From Pseudomonadota bacterium (GTDB taxonomy: Bacteria; Pseudomonadota; Alphaproteobacteria; Micavibrionales; UBA2020), in contig JAJZVA010000001.1 in assembly GCA_021845905.1 (NCBI GenBank), forward strand, positions 124,001-188,000: 64,000 bases of DNA, given 5' to 3'. Both the position numbers and the translations under genes were made by a program. Positions 8,736 to 18,346 of the stretch are shown here, piece after piece (the stretch's first letter is position 1; the number at the start of each line of letters is the position of its first letter). The notes under the pieces are model-generated. The model did no database searches. It was not told the DNA's origin and was given only the letters and a program-made list of their open reading frames with translations.

Positions 8736-9527
8736 TCAGCCGCCGATGGCGGCGGAACCGTAACTCTGCACCAGCGAGCCCGCCATGAGATACCAGCCGT
8801 CGACCAGCACGAAAAAGATGATCTTGAACGGCAGGGAGATCATCACCGGCGGCAGCATCATCATACCCATCGACATGAGGATAGACGACGTCACCATGTC
8901 AATGATCAGGAAGGGCAGGAAGATGAGAAATCCGATCTCGAAGGCGCGGCGCAGTTCCGAAATCATGAACGCGGGAATGACGACCTGCAGCGGCACGGCC
9001 ATCGGGTCCTTGACCTTGGGCGTCTTGCTGAGGTTCATGAAGAGTTCGAGGTCTTTCTCGCGCACGTGGGAGAGCATGAATTTCTTGAACGGCTGGACGG
9101 CCTTCTGCATCGCGTCCATCTCGTTCATCGTGCCCGCCATCAACGGCTGTATGCCTTGGGTGTAGGAGGCCTGGAACGTCGGCGCCATGATGAAAAAGGT
9201 CAGAAACAGCGCGAGGCTCAGCAAAACGGTGTTGGGCGGCGTCGTCTGCGTGCCCATCGCCGTGCGCAGGAACGACAGGACGACGACGATGCGCGTGAAA
9301 GACGTCATCATCATCAGAATCGCCGGCGCGACGGAAAGGACGGTCAGCAGCAGAACCATCTGGATGACGCGCCCCGCGACGGAGGTCGCGCCGCCGCCGT
9401 CGCCTCCCCCGCCGTTGCCTCCAAGATTGAGCGTCAGGCTCTGCGCGAAAACGTGATGCGGGACAAGCAACAAGGTCGCGCCGAACAGCGCGGCCGCGGC
9501 GAGCGTGAAAACCCTAGATCTTGACAT
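8736..9527 (-). CDS. fliP: Flagellar export gate protein FliP
   Basis: FliP is a core subunit of the flagellar type III export gate in the inner membrane. A cleavable signal peptide (MSRSRVFTLAAAALFGATLLL... to VFA-QS) is followed by a glycine-rich spacer and four membrane segments. The signature MMTSFTRIVVVLSFLRTAMG and the C-terminal LPFLIIDMVTSSILMSMGMMMLPP are clear. I chose the internal ATG at 9527 over the ORF-track start at 9557 because it begins a proper signal peptide. It overlaps fliO by 14 bases, so the two are translationally coupled. Confidence 0.95.
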   Translation of the reverse strand: MSRSRVFTLAAAALFGATLLLVPHHVFAQSLTLNLGGNGGGGDGGGATSVAGRVIQMVLLLTVLSVAPAILMMMTSFTRIVVVLSFLRTAMGTQTTPPNTVLLSLALFLTFFIMAPTFQASYTQGIQPLMAGTMNEMDAMQKAVQPFKKFMLSHVREKDLELFMNLSKTPKVKDPMAVPLQVVIPAFMISELRRAFEIGFLIFLPFLIIDMVTSSILMSMGMMMLPPVMISLPFKIIFFVLVDGWYLMAGSLVQSYGSAAIGG

Positions 9528-9840
9528 TGCGCGGATCCCTTGAAAATGACACGACACGTTCTTCCTCTTCTTCCGTCAGGGGGAGAATGCCGGTCTCGAC
9601 CACCGTTTCACCGTCATGCCCCAGCAGAAGCAAATGCTCGCGGTCGTCGCGCCGCACCAGCACGAGGCGGCGCTTGTGGTCGACGGGCAGAAACTCGACG
9701 ATTTTCAGGCGGCGTCTGGAAGCGCGCGCCGGCGCGGGGCCCGCAAGGCCGGACCGTTTGACGATGAACGCCAGAAACAGCATCAGGGAGATGACGAAGA
9801 CGAAAACGCTGAAAAATTTCAGGAGCAACAGCGTTCCCAC
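9514..9840 (-). CDS. fliO: Flagellar biosynthesis protein FliO
   Basis: This is a 108-residue FliO-type protein: one N-terminal transmembrane helix (LLLLKFFSVFVFVISLMLFLAFIV) followed by a small basic cytoplasmic domain (RLKIVEFLPVDHKRRLVLVRRDD) matching the FliO domain. FliO helps assemble or stabilise the FliP ring. It is followed by and overlaps fliP, the usual order, and is preceded by a small flagellar-linked ORF with only one base between them. Confidence 0.9.
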   Translation of the reverse strand: MGTLLLLKFFSVFVFVISLMLFLAFIVKRSGLAGPAPARASRRRLKIVEFLPVDHKRRLVLVRRDDREHLLLLGHDGETVVETGILPLTEEEEERVVSFSRDPRNVKI

Positions 9841-9841
9841 C

Positions 9842-10123
9842 CTATTTTTCCTCCGTCAGGCCGAGTTTGTCCTGCTGTTCCTTCATCGCCTGCGCCAGTT
9901 CCTCGAGGGAGTCGATCAGGCCGCTCATCTGGCTTTCCAGCGCGCGGCCTTCGTTTTCCGGCAGTTTGGCGATGGCGTCGCAGATGCTGATGACGTTTTT
10001 GTCCAGCCCCTGCAGGTCCATGATCTCGCCTTTGCTGACGCGCATGCGGCAATCGCGCACATAGTCCACGATCATCCTGAGGCGTTTCGCCACATCCGCC
10101 GCCTGGCCTGGTTTATCCGTCAT
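9842..10123 (-). CDS. Small helical flagellar-operon protein
   Basis: I do not recognise this 93-residue protein. It is highly charged and helical, without membrane segments. The start at 10123 (MTDKPGQ) is preferred over the track start at 10216, because the latter lies in the upstream gene; ATG at 10123 overlaps the end of the FlhB-like gene by 11 bases. It lies between the FlhB-like gene and fliO with almost no spacing, so a role linked to flagellar export or regulation is inferred from context only. Confidence 0.6.
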   Translation of the reverse strand: MTDKPGQAADVAKRLRMIVDYVRDCRMRVSKGEIMDLQGLDKNVISICDAIAKLPENEGRALESQMSGLIDSLEELAQAMKEQQDKLGLTEEK

Positions 10124-10463
10124 TCTTTTCTTTCGCTGACTGATAGGTACTATTAGCTTTATAAACGTAGGAGAGGATTTCGGCAATGGCGACCAGCGCC
10201 TCCGAGGGAATTTCACTGTCCAGCTCGATAGCGGCGAGGATTTGCGCCAGATCCTTGTCCTCGCGCACTTTTACGCCGTTTTCGAAGGCCAAACGGACGA
10301 TTTCCTCCGCCAGTTTGCCGTAACCTGCGGCAACGACCTTGGGAATGGCGCTCTCGTCGATGCCGAACTTCTTCAGCGCGACAGCGGTCTGACGTCTGAT
10401 TTCAGCCTGCGCGGCAGGCTCTTTTTCGTCATTTTCCGGAGAATCGTCGAAAATATCAACCAT
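10113..10463 (-). CDS. FlhB C-terminal-domain-like protein
   Basis: This 116-residue protein resembles the cytoplasmic C-terminal domain of FlhB/YscU, the export switch. The C-terminal run SEIPSEALVAIAEILSYVYK parallels the end of the true FlhB in this window (MIPQDHYKAVAEVISYVFK). The cleavage motif NPTH is absent, and no membrane segments are present. Start at 10463 is supported by AAAAAAGGG just upstream; the track start at 10526 adds 21 atypical residues. Similar stand-alone FlhB-C paralogues exist near flagellar genes elsewhere. It heads the operon to fliO-fliP and is divergent from flgB. Confidence 0.75.
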   Translation of the reverse strand: MVDIFDDSPENDEKEPAAQAEIRRQTAVALKKFGIDESAIPKVVAAGYGKLAEEIVRLAFENGVKVREDKDLAQILAAIELDSEIPSEALVAIAEILSYVYKANSTYQSAKEKNDG

Positions 10464-10580
10464 AACAGCCCTTTTTTGCCCCAAGTCTAGCAAAAGTTTA
10501 CGAGATGTTAACGGGAATAATGGCAAAATAATATTTGGAATATCTCTTTTGTGCTATAGTCTTAAGTGGGGAGTTTGGAT

Positions 10581-11006
10581 ATGACCACACAAGACATGAC
10601 AGTTCTGCAAGCTGCCATCATGAAGATGCAGTGGACGGAAGACCGCCAGCGCGTTCTTTCGCAGAACATCGCCAACGCGGATACGCCCGGCTACAAGGCG
10701 CGGGATATTTCACCGTTGAATTTCAAAAACTTGCTTAAAAATTCTTCCAGCACGCTTTCGCTTTCCGGCGGCGTCAGGCTCGCCACGACCAACGCGCGCG
10801 ATATCGGCGGAACGACCGGCGGCTCGGACGGCATGCCAGCCGCGCATGAAGAGCAGCATCCTTATTCCGTCTCGCCTTCGGGCAATTCCGTCGTTCTTGA
10901 AGAACAGATGCTGAAAATGAACGAAAACTACGAACAACACCGCATGGCCTCCGCCATCTACCAGAAGAATGTCGACATGCTGGCCGCGGCGGAAAAAGCG
11001 CCCTGA
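10581..11006 (+). CDS. flgB: Flagellar basal-body rod protein FlgB
   Basis: FlgB is a proximal rod protein of the flagellar basal body. The N-terminal SQNIANADTPGYKARD matches the flagellar rod signature, and the C-terminal LEEQMLKMNENYEQHRMASAIYQKN is typical of FlgB. The ATG at 10581, 7 bases after GGGGAG, is preferred over the in-frame GTG at 10566 used by the track. It is the first gene of flgB-flgC-fliE-fliQ; the 117-base divergent gap to the FlhB-like gene presumably holds the promoters. Confidence 0.95.
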   Translation: MTTQDMTVLQAAIMKMQWTEDRQRVLSQNIANADTPGYKARDISPLNFKNLLKNSSSTLSLSGGVRLATTNARDIGGTTGGSDGMPAAHEEQHPYSVSPSGNSVVLEEQMLKMNENYEQHRMASAIYQKNVDMLAAAEKAP

Positions 11007-11044
11007 TAAAGTTAAGGTTTAGATTTAAAATAAAGAGGTAACTC

Positions 11045-11461
11045 ATGCAATTATTTGATTCAATGTCGGAAGCCGCTAAGGGCATGCGCGCGCAAAGCAC
11101 ACGGATGCGCGTCATCTCCGAAAACCTCGCCAACGCCGACACCACCGCGACGACGAAAGGCGGCATGCCCTATCAGCGCAAAATGGTCACCTTCAAGGAC
11201 GTCATGAACGGCAAGACGGACCAGAAAGAAGTCGAAGTCAGCGGCGTCGTAACCGACAAGTCGCCCTTCACGCTCAAATACGACCCGAGCAACCCCGCCG
11301 CGGACAAAAACGGCTATGTCAAAATGCCGAACGTCAATCCGCTGATCGAAATGATGGACATGCGCGAAGCGCAAAGATCCTACGAAGCCAACCTCGGCGT
11401 GATCGACATCGCCAAGGCGATGATGAACGACACCATCACCCAGATTTCCCAGGCCCCATAA
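11045..11461 (+). CDS. flgC: Flagellar basal-body rod protein FlgC
   Basis: FlgC is a 138-residue proximal rod protein. It shows the N-terminal rod motif SENLANADTTATTKGG, the mid-region GVVTDKSPFTLKYDPSNPAAD and the C-terminal MMDMREAQRSYEANLGVIDIAKAMM, all diagnostic of FlgC. A strong AAAGAGG lies upstream. The 38-base gap from flgB and 22-base gap to fliE indicate one operon. Confidence 0.96.
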   Translation: MQLFDSMSEAAKGMRAQSTRMRVISENLANADTTATTKGGMPYQRKMVTFKDVMNGKTDQKEVEVSGVVTDKSPFTLKYDPSNPAADKNGYVKMPNVNPLIEMMDMREAQRSYEANLGVIDIAKAMMNDTITQISQAP

Positions 11462-11483
11462 TAACCTTAAGGAGCATTAAAGC

Positions 11484-11789
11484 ATGACCAGTATTTCACA
11501 AGCCGCAGGCGCCGCTTCATCGGCAGTCAAAGGAGCGACGAGCGGTCTCTCCGGCAAAGCATCCTCCGGCGACGCCACGTTCGGCGATCTGGTCAAGCAA
11601 GGGCTCGAAGACGCGGTCAAACTGCAATATAAAAGCGAACATACCTCCGCCGCCGCGCTGGCGGGCAAAGCCAGCATGACCGACGTCCTGCAGGCCACGA
11701 CAGAGGCCCAGATGGCGTTGAACACAGTGCTTGCCGTGCGCGACAAAGTGGTGCAAGCTTACAACAGCATCATGAGCACACAAATGTAA
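11484..11789 (+). CDS. fliE: Flagellar hook-basal body complex protein FliE
   Basis: FliE joins the MS ring to the rod. The 101-residue protein has an Ala/Ser/Gly-rich N-terminus and the conserved C-terminal half ATTEAQMALNTVLAVRDKVVQAYNSIMSTQM typical of FliE, including AYNSIM. AAGGAG lies 8 bases before the start. It is followed 16 bases later by fliQ. Confidence 0.94.
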   Translation: MTSISQAAGAASSAVKGATSGLSGKASSGDATFGDLVKQGLEDAVKLQYKSEHTSAAALAGKASMTDVLQATTEAQMALNTVLAVRDKVVQAYNSIMSTQM

Positions 11790-11805
11790 GGACTGCGCTT
11801 TCCTT

Positions 11806-12072
11806 ATGGATCAAGGCCAAATCATCGACTTCACCCGCCAGGCGATCATGCTGACGATCGAAATATCTACGCCCGTCATGGTGGTCGGGCTGGTCGTCGG
11901 CGTCGCTATTTCGCTTCTGCAGGCCTTGACGCAGGTGCAGGAAATGACGCTGACCTTCGTCCCGAAGATCATCGCCATTTTCGCCACCATGTTCGTGCTG
12001 TTTCCGGTGATGATCACCCTGCTCACGGAATTCATGGACAAGATCGCCAGCCAGATCGTCCATATCGGCTGA
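11806..12072 (+). CDS. fliQ: Flagellar export gate protein FliQ
   Basis: FliQ is an 88-residue export-gate subunit with two transmembrane hairpins. The segment VVGLVVGVAISLLQALTQVQEMTLTFVPKI is the FliQ signature. It ends the flgB-flgC-fliE-fliQ run. In related alphaproteobacteria fliR usually follows at once, but here two unrelated genes lie between (12075-13909). Confidence 0.96.
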   Translation: MDQGQIIDFTRQAIMLTIEISTPVMVVGLVVGVAISLLQALTQVQEMTLTFVPKIIAIFATMFVLFPVMITLLTEFMDKIASQIVHIG

Positions 12073-12074
12073 CA

Positions 12075-12956
12075 TTACCCTTTAACGGCTATTCCATCGG
12101 CTTTCCACGCGCCCGGCCAGACTTCGCCCTTGCCGCTGCGGCGCATGGCGCGGATCGCATTGAGAGGAACATCCCTCAGCAACAGAGGGCCCGCGCCGTC
12201 CGCTTGATAAGACGGCGGTAGCTCGGCCAGAATGCCGCTATGGCCGAATTGCTCTTCCGACGGAAGAAAGAAGCTCGCGCCCGAAATCTCCTGCTCGCAA
12301 CCCGGCGCGCCCGCGATGCATCCAACAACGGCGACGGCGGCGAGAAGCTCCACCGCCCGCGCCCGCGCGCAACTGAAAACGCGGTGATAGCCGGCAAGTT
12401 TCGAGGTCATGGATGGCACGAGCACCAGATCGATATCCAACCCCGCCATGCGCGCGCTCAAAGCGGGAAGCTCGATGTCGAGGCAGATGACGACCGCCAT
12501 CCGGTATCCCCGCCATTCAAAAACGCTGAATGTGTTCCCGGACGAAAGGTTCCATTCGCGCGGATCCTTCTCGAAAGGCGTCAGGCAAAGCTTGTCTTGC
12601 GTCACGACCCGCCCATCGGGAAAAAAGACATGCGCTCTGTTCAAAAGCGGCGGATTGAAACCGGAATGTTTCACGGGAAACGTTCCGGAGACTACCAGCA
12701 GGCCATGTCGCTCCGCCAGCACCGCCATATGGCTCGCCGCCTGCGTTGAAAACTCAGCCAGTTGCTCAAGTTGTTGCGGTCCGGACAACGCGCGCGGAAC
12801 GAAATGAAGCCAATGGGCCGCCGAATACTCAGGAAACAGAATGATTCCAGCATCTTGATTCTTTGCCGCAACAATTTGCGCCTCCGCCAAATCCGTCCAT
12901 TCCTTTATTGAGGCTACGGGATGCGCCAGATTTTCCGCCCATAACGCCACTTTCAT
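12075..12956 (-). CDS. Carbon-nitrogen hydrolase family protein
   Basis: A 293-residue nitrilase-superfamily amidohydrolase. The Glu-Lys-Cys triad is visible: FPEYSA (Glu), QDKLCLTPFE (Lys) and MAVVICLDIELP (Cys). The start at 12956 (MKVALWAEN) fits the family's first strand better than the track start 12 bases upstream. Substrate is not evident; bacterial members cleave amides of small metabolites. It is on the strand opposite to the flagellar genes and is inserted between fliQ and fliR, so it has no expected flagellar role. Confidence 0.85.
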   Translation of the reverse strand: MKVALWAENLAHPVASIKEWTDLAEAQIVAAKNQDAGIILFPEYSAAHWLHFVPRALSGPQQLEQLAEFSTQAASHMAVLAERHGLLVVSGTFPVKHSGFNPPLLNRAHVFFPDGRVVTQDKLCLTPFEKDPREWNLSSGNTFSVFEWRGYRMAVVICLDIELPALSARMAGLDIDLVLVPSMTSKLAGYHRVFSCARARAVELLAAVAVVGCIAGAPGCEQEISGASFFLPSEEQFGHSGILAELPPSYQADGAGPLLLRDVPLNAIRAMRRSGKGEVWPGAWKADGIAVKG

Positions 12957-13060
12957 TTTGCACCTCAACCAGAAGCAACTTTTATGTATTTTTATTGAAA
13001 TTACTAAAAATATACTATATAATTAACAATTATTCCAGAATTATCAAAGGTTTCATCGAG

Positions 13061-13909
13061 ATGAAACGATTGTTTCATAAAATATTTAACCAAAAGGCCT
13101 CCGAACGCCTGCGGATCAAGCAAATTGGCGGTCATGACACCCACGCCATCGAAGCCGGGAATCCGCGTTCTATCGCCCTGCTTGCCAAAGCTTACAAGGA
13201 GGTTTATGAAGCCGCCTTTCCGATCGATGAGGAAAGGGAATCCCTTGAAAGCTGGCTGGGCAGTCTGACCGGCAAAAACAAGGCATCAAAAATCGTGATC
13301 GTCATCGCAGGTGATAATCTGGATTCTCAGACGCCGACGCTGAAGGCCATATCGGTCGCCTATTATTACAATAGCACAGATGCAGGCCTGCTCGCCTACA
13401 ACGCCGTCGTGCCACAATTTCAAGGGCACGGCCTCGGGCGCACGATGGTGGACGCCCGCAAGGCAGCATTGCTCGATTTTGCCAAAGCGCACGGAAAACC
13501 ACTGGGCGGCGTTTTCATCGAATGCAACGATCCCGCAAAAATAACCCGCGAGCAGGATGTCATGGATCCCGCGGTGCGGATCAAAATGTTCGAAAAATGG
13601 GGCGCCGTCGCCTTGCCGATCGATTACGTCCAGCCTCCGCTCGAAGACGGCGGAAACAAATGCGATACGATGAAACTTCTGGCCTACCCACATCCGGAAA
13701 CAGGGAAATATCCGACGAAGGAAGAAATCAAAGGATATCTCACGGGCATCTACACGGAACTTGCCAAAAAATACGCTGTATACGTCGCGCCTGAAGAAAA
13801 TCCGGATTACGTCCGGTCCGTCGAACAGCTTGACAAGCTCGATCTGGAGACTTTCTACAAAACAGCAATCGCCAGCAGGCAGAAAAGCCAAAAACCGCCG
13901 CGTCCCTAA
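13061..13909 (+). CDS. GNAT family N-acetyltransferase-like protein
   Basis: A 282-residue protein with a GNAT-like core. The acetyl-CoA motif A appears as NAVVPQFQGHGLGRTMVDARK, with flanking strands AISVAYYYNSTDAGLLAYN and LGGVFIECNDP. The C-terminal 100 residues are helical. I start at the ATG at 13061; the track start at 12863 lies in the opposite gene's 5' region. The coding sequence and its 5' flank are more AT-rich than the flagellar genes. It is inserted between fliQ and fliR together with the divergent nitrilase gene. Substrate unknown. Confidence 0.75.
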   Translation: MKRLFHKIFNQKASERLRIKQIGGHDTHAIEAGNPRSIALLAKAYKEVYEAAFPIDEERESLESWLGSLTGKNKASKIVIVIAGDNLDSQTPTLKAISVAYYYNSTDAGLLAYNAVVPQFQGHGLGRTMVDARKAALLDFAKAHGKPLGGVFIECNDPAKITREQDVMDPAVRIKMFEKWGAVALPIDYVQPPLEDGGNKCDTMKLLAYPHPETGKYPTKEEIKGYLTGIYTELAKKYAVYVAPEENPDYVRSVEQLDKLDLETFYKTAIASRQKSQKPPRP

Positions 13910-13991
13910 CAGGATTTGTGACTCGCAAATAACACATCCTGCCTATAGAATAAGAAGCACAATGGATGGGTGCGAACTGGTTTTCATATAG

Positions 13992-14768
13992 ATGCAAAAT
14001 CTCCTACAAGACATCATCGTCAACAATATCTTCGCGTTCCTGCTGATCTTCCTGCGCTTCGGCGTGGCGCTGATCATCATGCCGGGGATCGGCGACACGT
14101 TCGTCTCGCCGACGATCCGCCTGCTGTTCGGCATTGCCGTCAGCTTCGTGCTCACGCCCGTCCTGTCCGCGCACCTGCCCGCGATACCCTCCAACAACGT
14201 CGCGCTGATCATGCTGATGCTGTCCGAACTGATGATCGGCATCTTCATCGGCACGGTGATGCGCATCCTGATCTCGGCGCTCGACACGGCGGGAACGATC
14301 GTCTCGGTGCAGGCCGGGCTTTCCACGGCGACGATGTTCAACGCCACCACGGACTCGCAGGCGCCGGTGATGAGCGCGGTCTATTCCTCGCTCGGCGTGA
14401 CGCTGATCTTCGCAACCAACATGGACCACCAGATGCTCGCAGCGATCGTGAACAGCTATTCGCTCTTTCCCGCGGGCGGCGCGTTTCCCGATATCGGCTC
14501 GATGTCGGAAGTCATCACCCGTGTCACGTCCCTCGCCTTCCGCGTCGGCGTGCAAATCACCCTGCCGTTCCTCGTCGTCGGCACGTTGCTGCAGCTCGGC
14601 CTCGGCGTACTCGGCCGCCTGATGCCGCAACTGCAGATTTTCTTCGTCGCGTTGCCGGTGCAGATCCTGCTCAGCTTGCTGATTTTGGTGATGACCATGT
14701 CGGCGGGCGTCATGTACTGGCTGTCGACCTACGGCAACGTCCTTTCCAATTCACTGATACCGCAGTAG
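13992..14768 (+). CDS. fliR: Flagellar export gate protein FliR
   Basis: FliR completes the FliP5Q4R1 export gate. The 258-residue protein is almost entirely hydrophobic, with about six membrane segments and the motifs FLLIFLRFGVALIIMPGIGD near the start and VQITLPFLVVGTLLQLGLGVLGRLMPQLQIFF toward the end. No strong Shine-Dalgarno precedes the ATG, and the 82-base gap after the GNAT gene may hold a separate promoter. flhB follows 6 bases later. Confidence 0.95.
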   Translation: MQNLLQDIIVNNIFAFLLIFLRFGVALIIMPGIGDTFVSPTIRLLFGIAVSFVLTPVLSAHLPAIPSNNVALIMLMLSELMIGIFIGTVMRILISALDTAGTIVSVQAGLSTATMFNATTDSQAPVMSAVYSSLGVTLIFATNMDHQMLAAIVNSYSLFPAGGAFPDIGSMSEVITRVTSLAFRVGVQITLPFLVVGTLLQLGLGVLGRLMPQLQIFFVALPVQILLSLLILVMTMSAGVMYWLSTYGNVLSNSLIPQ

Positions 14769-14774
14769 GGCGCC

Positions 14775-15854
14775 ATGGCAGAAGACGACGATTCCACAGA
14801 CCAGTCGCAGAAGACGGAAGACCCGACCCCGCGAAGGCTTGAGGAAGCGCGCAAGCGCGGTCAGGTCGTCTACAGCCGCGAGGTCAACAACTGGGTGGTG
14901 CTCTTCGCAGCGACGATGCTCACGGCGCTCGCCATCCCGCACGTCATGTCCGACATCAAGAACACGATGGGCAACCTGATCGCGCAGTCCTACGACGTTC
15001 CGGCCGATCCCGCCGCGCTGCTCCACGTCCTGCACGTGATCAGTCTGCGCGCCGGAGAAGACATCCTTCTGCCGCTGCTGTTGCTGGCGCTCGCCGGCAT
15101 CCTCTCCGGCTTTTTGCAGACCGGGCCGATCTTCACGTTCGACCCCATCACGCCGGATCTCTCCAAAATATCCCTGACCAAGGGCTTCGAGCGCCTTTTC
15201 TCGGCGCGGTCGATGGTCGAGCTGCTCAAGGGCGTCGTCAAGATCATCCTCGTGTCCGCGGCCGCGCTCATCGTCCTCAAGCCTTATTTCGCAGGGATCG
15301 GGCACTTCGTCGGGCTCGACCTCTCGCAGGCGATGGCCGAGTTGCAGACGCTTTTCATCAAGATGATGATCGCCGTCCTCAGCGTGCAGTTCTTCCTCGC
15401 CATCATCGATTACGTCTTCCAGCGGCATGAGTTCATGCAAAACATGCGCATGAGCAAGCAGGACATCAAGGAAGAGTTCCGCCAGACGGAAGGCGACCCG
15501 TATGTCAAAGGGCGCCTGCGCCAGCTGCGCGAGCAGCGCGCCCGCCAGCGCATGATGCAGGCCGTACCGAAGGCGGACGTCGTCATCACCAACCCGACGC
15601 ACTACGCCGTCGCGCTCAAGTACGACACCGCGCAGATGGACGCGCCGGTGATGATCGCCAAGGGCGTCGACCTCGTCGCCGAGCGCATCAAGCAGGTCGC
15701 GAAGGAAAACGACGTGCCGGTGGTCGAAAATCCCACGCTGGCGCGCGCGCTCTACGACTCCATGAAAATCGACCAGATGATCCCGCAAGACCACTACAAG
15801 GCCGTCGCGGAAGTCATCTCCTACGTCTTCAAGCTGAAAGGAAAGAAGCTCTGA
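14775..15854 (+). CDS. flhB: Flagellar export switch protein FlhB
   Basis: FlhB controls substrate switching in flagellar export. The 359-residue protein has the N-terminal DQSQKTEDPTPRRLEEARKRGQV motif, four membrane helices and the autocleavage motif in VVITNPTHYAVALKY. The stop codon overlaps the cckA start (ATGA). It is complete and of normal length. Confidence 0.97.
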   Translation: MAEDDDSTDQSQKTEDPTPRRLEEARKRGQVVYSREVNNWVVLFAATMLTALAIPHVMSDIKNTMGNLIAQSYDVPADPAALLHVLHVISLRAGEDILLPLLLLALAGILSGFLQTGPIFTFDPITPDLSKISLTKGFERLFSARSMVELLKGVVKIILVSAAALIVLKPYFAGIGHFVGLDLSQAMAELQTLFIKMMIAVLSVQFFLAIIDYVFQRHEFMQNMRMSKQDIKEEFRQTEGDPYVKGRLRQLREQRARQRMMQAVPKADVVITNPTHYAVALKYDTAQMDAPVMIAKGVDLVAERIKQVAKENDVPVVENPTLARALYDSMKIDQMIPQDHYKAVAEVISYVFKLKGKKL

Positions 15855-18346
15855 TGAACAACGGCCCGCTTCATGAAAGCTTCTTCCGCGAAAAGCCGCG
15901 GGAAAACAAAAAAACCGCCCTGCGCGAGAAAAACGCCAAGGCGATCGTCCTTTTCACTTCCAGCGCGGCTTATGTTTTATTCTCGCTGTTCGTCATCCTG
16001 ATCGGGGCGCACGGCTATCACGGCGCGTCGGTCATCGCGCTCTACACCTACGGCGTGATCGGCGGCATCGTCTTCCTCCAGCTCAAGCAGCGCTATACCG
16101 ATACCGACCGCAGCCACAAGATCCTCACCGAAGTGCTCGAAAAAAGCGCCGAAGCCCGCGCCATCACCGATCCCGAAGGCGAAACCATATACAGCAACAA
16201 GCGTTTCGACACCCTCGTGGACGGCACAGCGCCGTCGCTGGTCGATTTTTGCAGGCTGTTTGAAAATCCGCAAAGGGTCGAGCGCGCGCTCAACGACCTG
16301 CGCATCAAATCCGCGCCGGACGGAAGCGCCGTGACCGCTTTCCAGACGCGCGTCAAAAACAAGCTCATGTGGTTCGAGGTCACCTGCCAGCACGTCGCCG
16401 GATGGGAAGGGTTCGTGCACTGGCGGTTCGACGACATCACGCCCCGCTACCACATGGAGGCGGCGATCCGCGAGGAGCGCGAGAAACTCCGCGATTTCAC
16501 CGACAACGCCCCGGTCGGATTTTTCTCGATCGGCGCGGACGGGCGTTTTCTCTTCGCCAACGACACGTTGCTGCATCTGCTCAACGTTGACAGGCAAACG
16601 CTGATGGAGAGCAAAAAGCTGCATGATTTTCTCGCCGCCCCGCCCCGCGGCGCACGGCCGTGCGATTTCTTCGAGGGCGGCGGTTTCCACCAGTACGACG
16701 AATTGCAGATGAAAACCGCCACGGGGCGCGTTTTCAAGGCCGCCGTCACCCATTCCATCACCACGTCGGAAGATCACGGCCTGATCTCGCGCTCCATCGT
16801 CTACGACCTCACCTCCGAACAGAACATGAAAGAGGCCTTGCGCGAATCCGAGGACAGGTTCCAGCGGCTGTTCGAGGAAGCGCCGGTCGGCATCTGCATG
16901 CTGAGCGCCGGCGGCATCATCAGCGACGCCAACGGCAGGCTCGCAGCGATCCTGCGCCAGCCAGCGGCGGCGCTGAACGGGCAGCGCCTGCTCGACCACA
17001 TCGCCCCCGACGCGCGAAGCCGCACCGACGCGTGGCTGAAACGCATCGCGGACGGAGACAGGTCTGTGCCTTTCATCGAAGTCGCCCTCAATGTCGGCGC
17101 GGACATCGTCACCCAGCTTTATGCGCGCCGCTTCAGCGGCGGAGACAGCTTCGTTTTGCACTTCATCGACCTGACGGAGAAGAAGAACCTCGAAAAGCAG
17201 TTCACCCAGTCGCAGAAAATGCAGGCCGTCGGCCAGCTCGCGGGCGGCATCGCGCACGATTTCAACAACCTCCTGACCGCCATGATCGGCTTCTGCGACC
17301 TTTTGCTTCTGCGCCATAAACCGGGCGATCCGTCGTTCGCTGACATCATGCAGATCAAGCAGAACGCCAACCGCGCCGCGAATCTCGTGCGTCAGCTGCT
17401 GGCCTTCTCGCGGCAGCAGACCCTGCAACCGCGCGTGCTCGACCTGACCGACGTGCTGACGGAACTCTCGCATCTGCTGCGCCGCCTGATCGGCGCGCAC
17501 ATCGACCTCAGCCTCGAACACGGCACGGATCTCGGGCTCGTCAGGGCGGATCAGGGGCAGATGGAACAGGTGCTGATCAACCTCGCCGTCAACGCGCGCG
17601 ACGCGATGCCGGGCGGCGGAAAGCTTTCCGTGCGCACCAACAACCTTCTCGCAGCGGAGCCCCTGCCGCTGATCGGCGAGGAAACCCTGCCTGCCGGTGA
17701 ATGGGTGACCGTCACCGTCAAGGACAACGGCACCGGCATTCCGCCGGAAGCGCTGCCGCGCATCTTCGAGCCGTTTTTCTCGACCAAGGACGTCGGCGCG
17801 GGCACAGGGCTCGGCCTCGCCACTGTCCACGGCATCGTCCACCAGACGGGCGGCTACATCTCGGTCAACACCGCGGTCGGCAAAGGCACGACCTTCACCA
17901 TCTACCTGCCGCGCCACAAAGAGGCCGCCAACGCGAAAACCCTTGCCGCTCCGGAAGAAAAACAGGTCATCCGCGACCTGACGGGCTCGGCCAAAATCCT
18001 GCTGGTCGAGGACGAGGACGCTGTGCGCGTCTTCAGCGCGCGGGCGCTCGGCAACAAGGGCTATCAGGTGGTCGACGCCGCCAGCGGAGCCAGCGCCCTG
18101 CAAATCCTCGAGGAAAAGAAGATCAATCCCGAAGTGCTCATCACCGACGTCATGATGCCCGAGATGGACGGCACGCAACTCGCCAAGATCGTCCGGGAGA
18201 AATACCCGCACGTGAAAATCATCTTCATTTCAGGATACGCGGAAGACCGCTTCAAGGAGCATCTCGGCGACAACGTCTACTTCCTGCCCAAGCCGTTCAC
18301 GCTGAAACAGCTCGCCACCAAGGTCAAGGAAGTGATGGAGGGCTAG
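15854..18346 (+). CDS. cckA: Hybrid sensor histidine kinase CckA
   Basis: CckA is the hybrid kinase at the top of the CtrA cell-cycle phosphorelay. The 830 residues comprise two N-terminal membrane helices (about 40-80), PAS domains (about 90-450) and a HisKA helix with the phosphorylated His in [16 protein letters not shown]. The ATPase domain has the N box [13 protein letters not shown] and the G boxes DNGTGIP and [11 protein letters not shown]. The C-terminal receiver has its Asp in [11 protein letters not shown] and its Lys in FLPKPF. It is longer than Caulobacter CckA. The 1-base overlap with flhB and this synteny support the name. Confidence 0.93.
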   Translation: MNNGPLHESFFREKPRENKKTALREKNAKAIVLFTSSAAYVLFSLFVILIGAHGYHGASVIALYTYGVIGGIVFLQLKQRYTDTDRSHKILTEVLEKSAEARAITDPEGETIYSNKRFDTLVDGTAPSLVDFCRLFENPQRVERALNDLRIKSAPDGSAVTAFQTRVKNKLMWFEVTCQHVAGWEGFVHWRFDDITPRYHMEAAIREEREKLRDFTDNAPVGFFSIGADGRFLFANDTLLHLLNVDRQTLMESKKLHDFLAAPPRGARPCDFFEGGGFHQYDELQMKTATGRVFKAAVTHSITTSEDHGLISRSIVYDLTSEQNMKEALRESEDRFQRLFEEAPVGICMLSAGGIISDANGRLAAILRQPAAALNGQRLLDHIAPDARSRTDAWLKRIADGDRSVPFIEVALNVGADIVTQLYARRFSGGDSFVLHFIDLTEKKNLEKQFTQSQKMQAVGQLAGGIAHDFNNLLTAMIGFCDLLLLRHKPGDPSFADIMQIKQNANRAANLVRQLLAFSRQQTLQPRVLDLTDVLTELSHLLRRLIGAHIDLSLEHGTDLGLVRADQGQMEQVLINLAVNARDAMPGGGKLSVRTNNLLAAEPLPLIGEETLPAGEWVTVTVKDNGTGIPPEALPRIFEPFFSTKDVGAGTGLGLATVHGIVHQTGGYISVNTAVGKGTTFTIYLPRHKEAANAKTLAAPEEKQVIRDLTGSAKILLVEDEDAVRVFSARALGNKGYQVVDAASGASALQILEEKKINPEVLITDVMMPEMDGTQLAKIVREKYPHVKIIFISGYAEDRFKEHLGDNVYFLPKPFTLKQLATKVKEVMEG

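Noticed and set aside
15977-18211. 744-residue ORF antisense to cckA
   Set aside because: Opposite-strand shadow of a GC-rich gene; composition and lack of a ribosome site do not support it.
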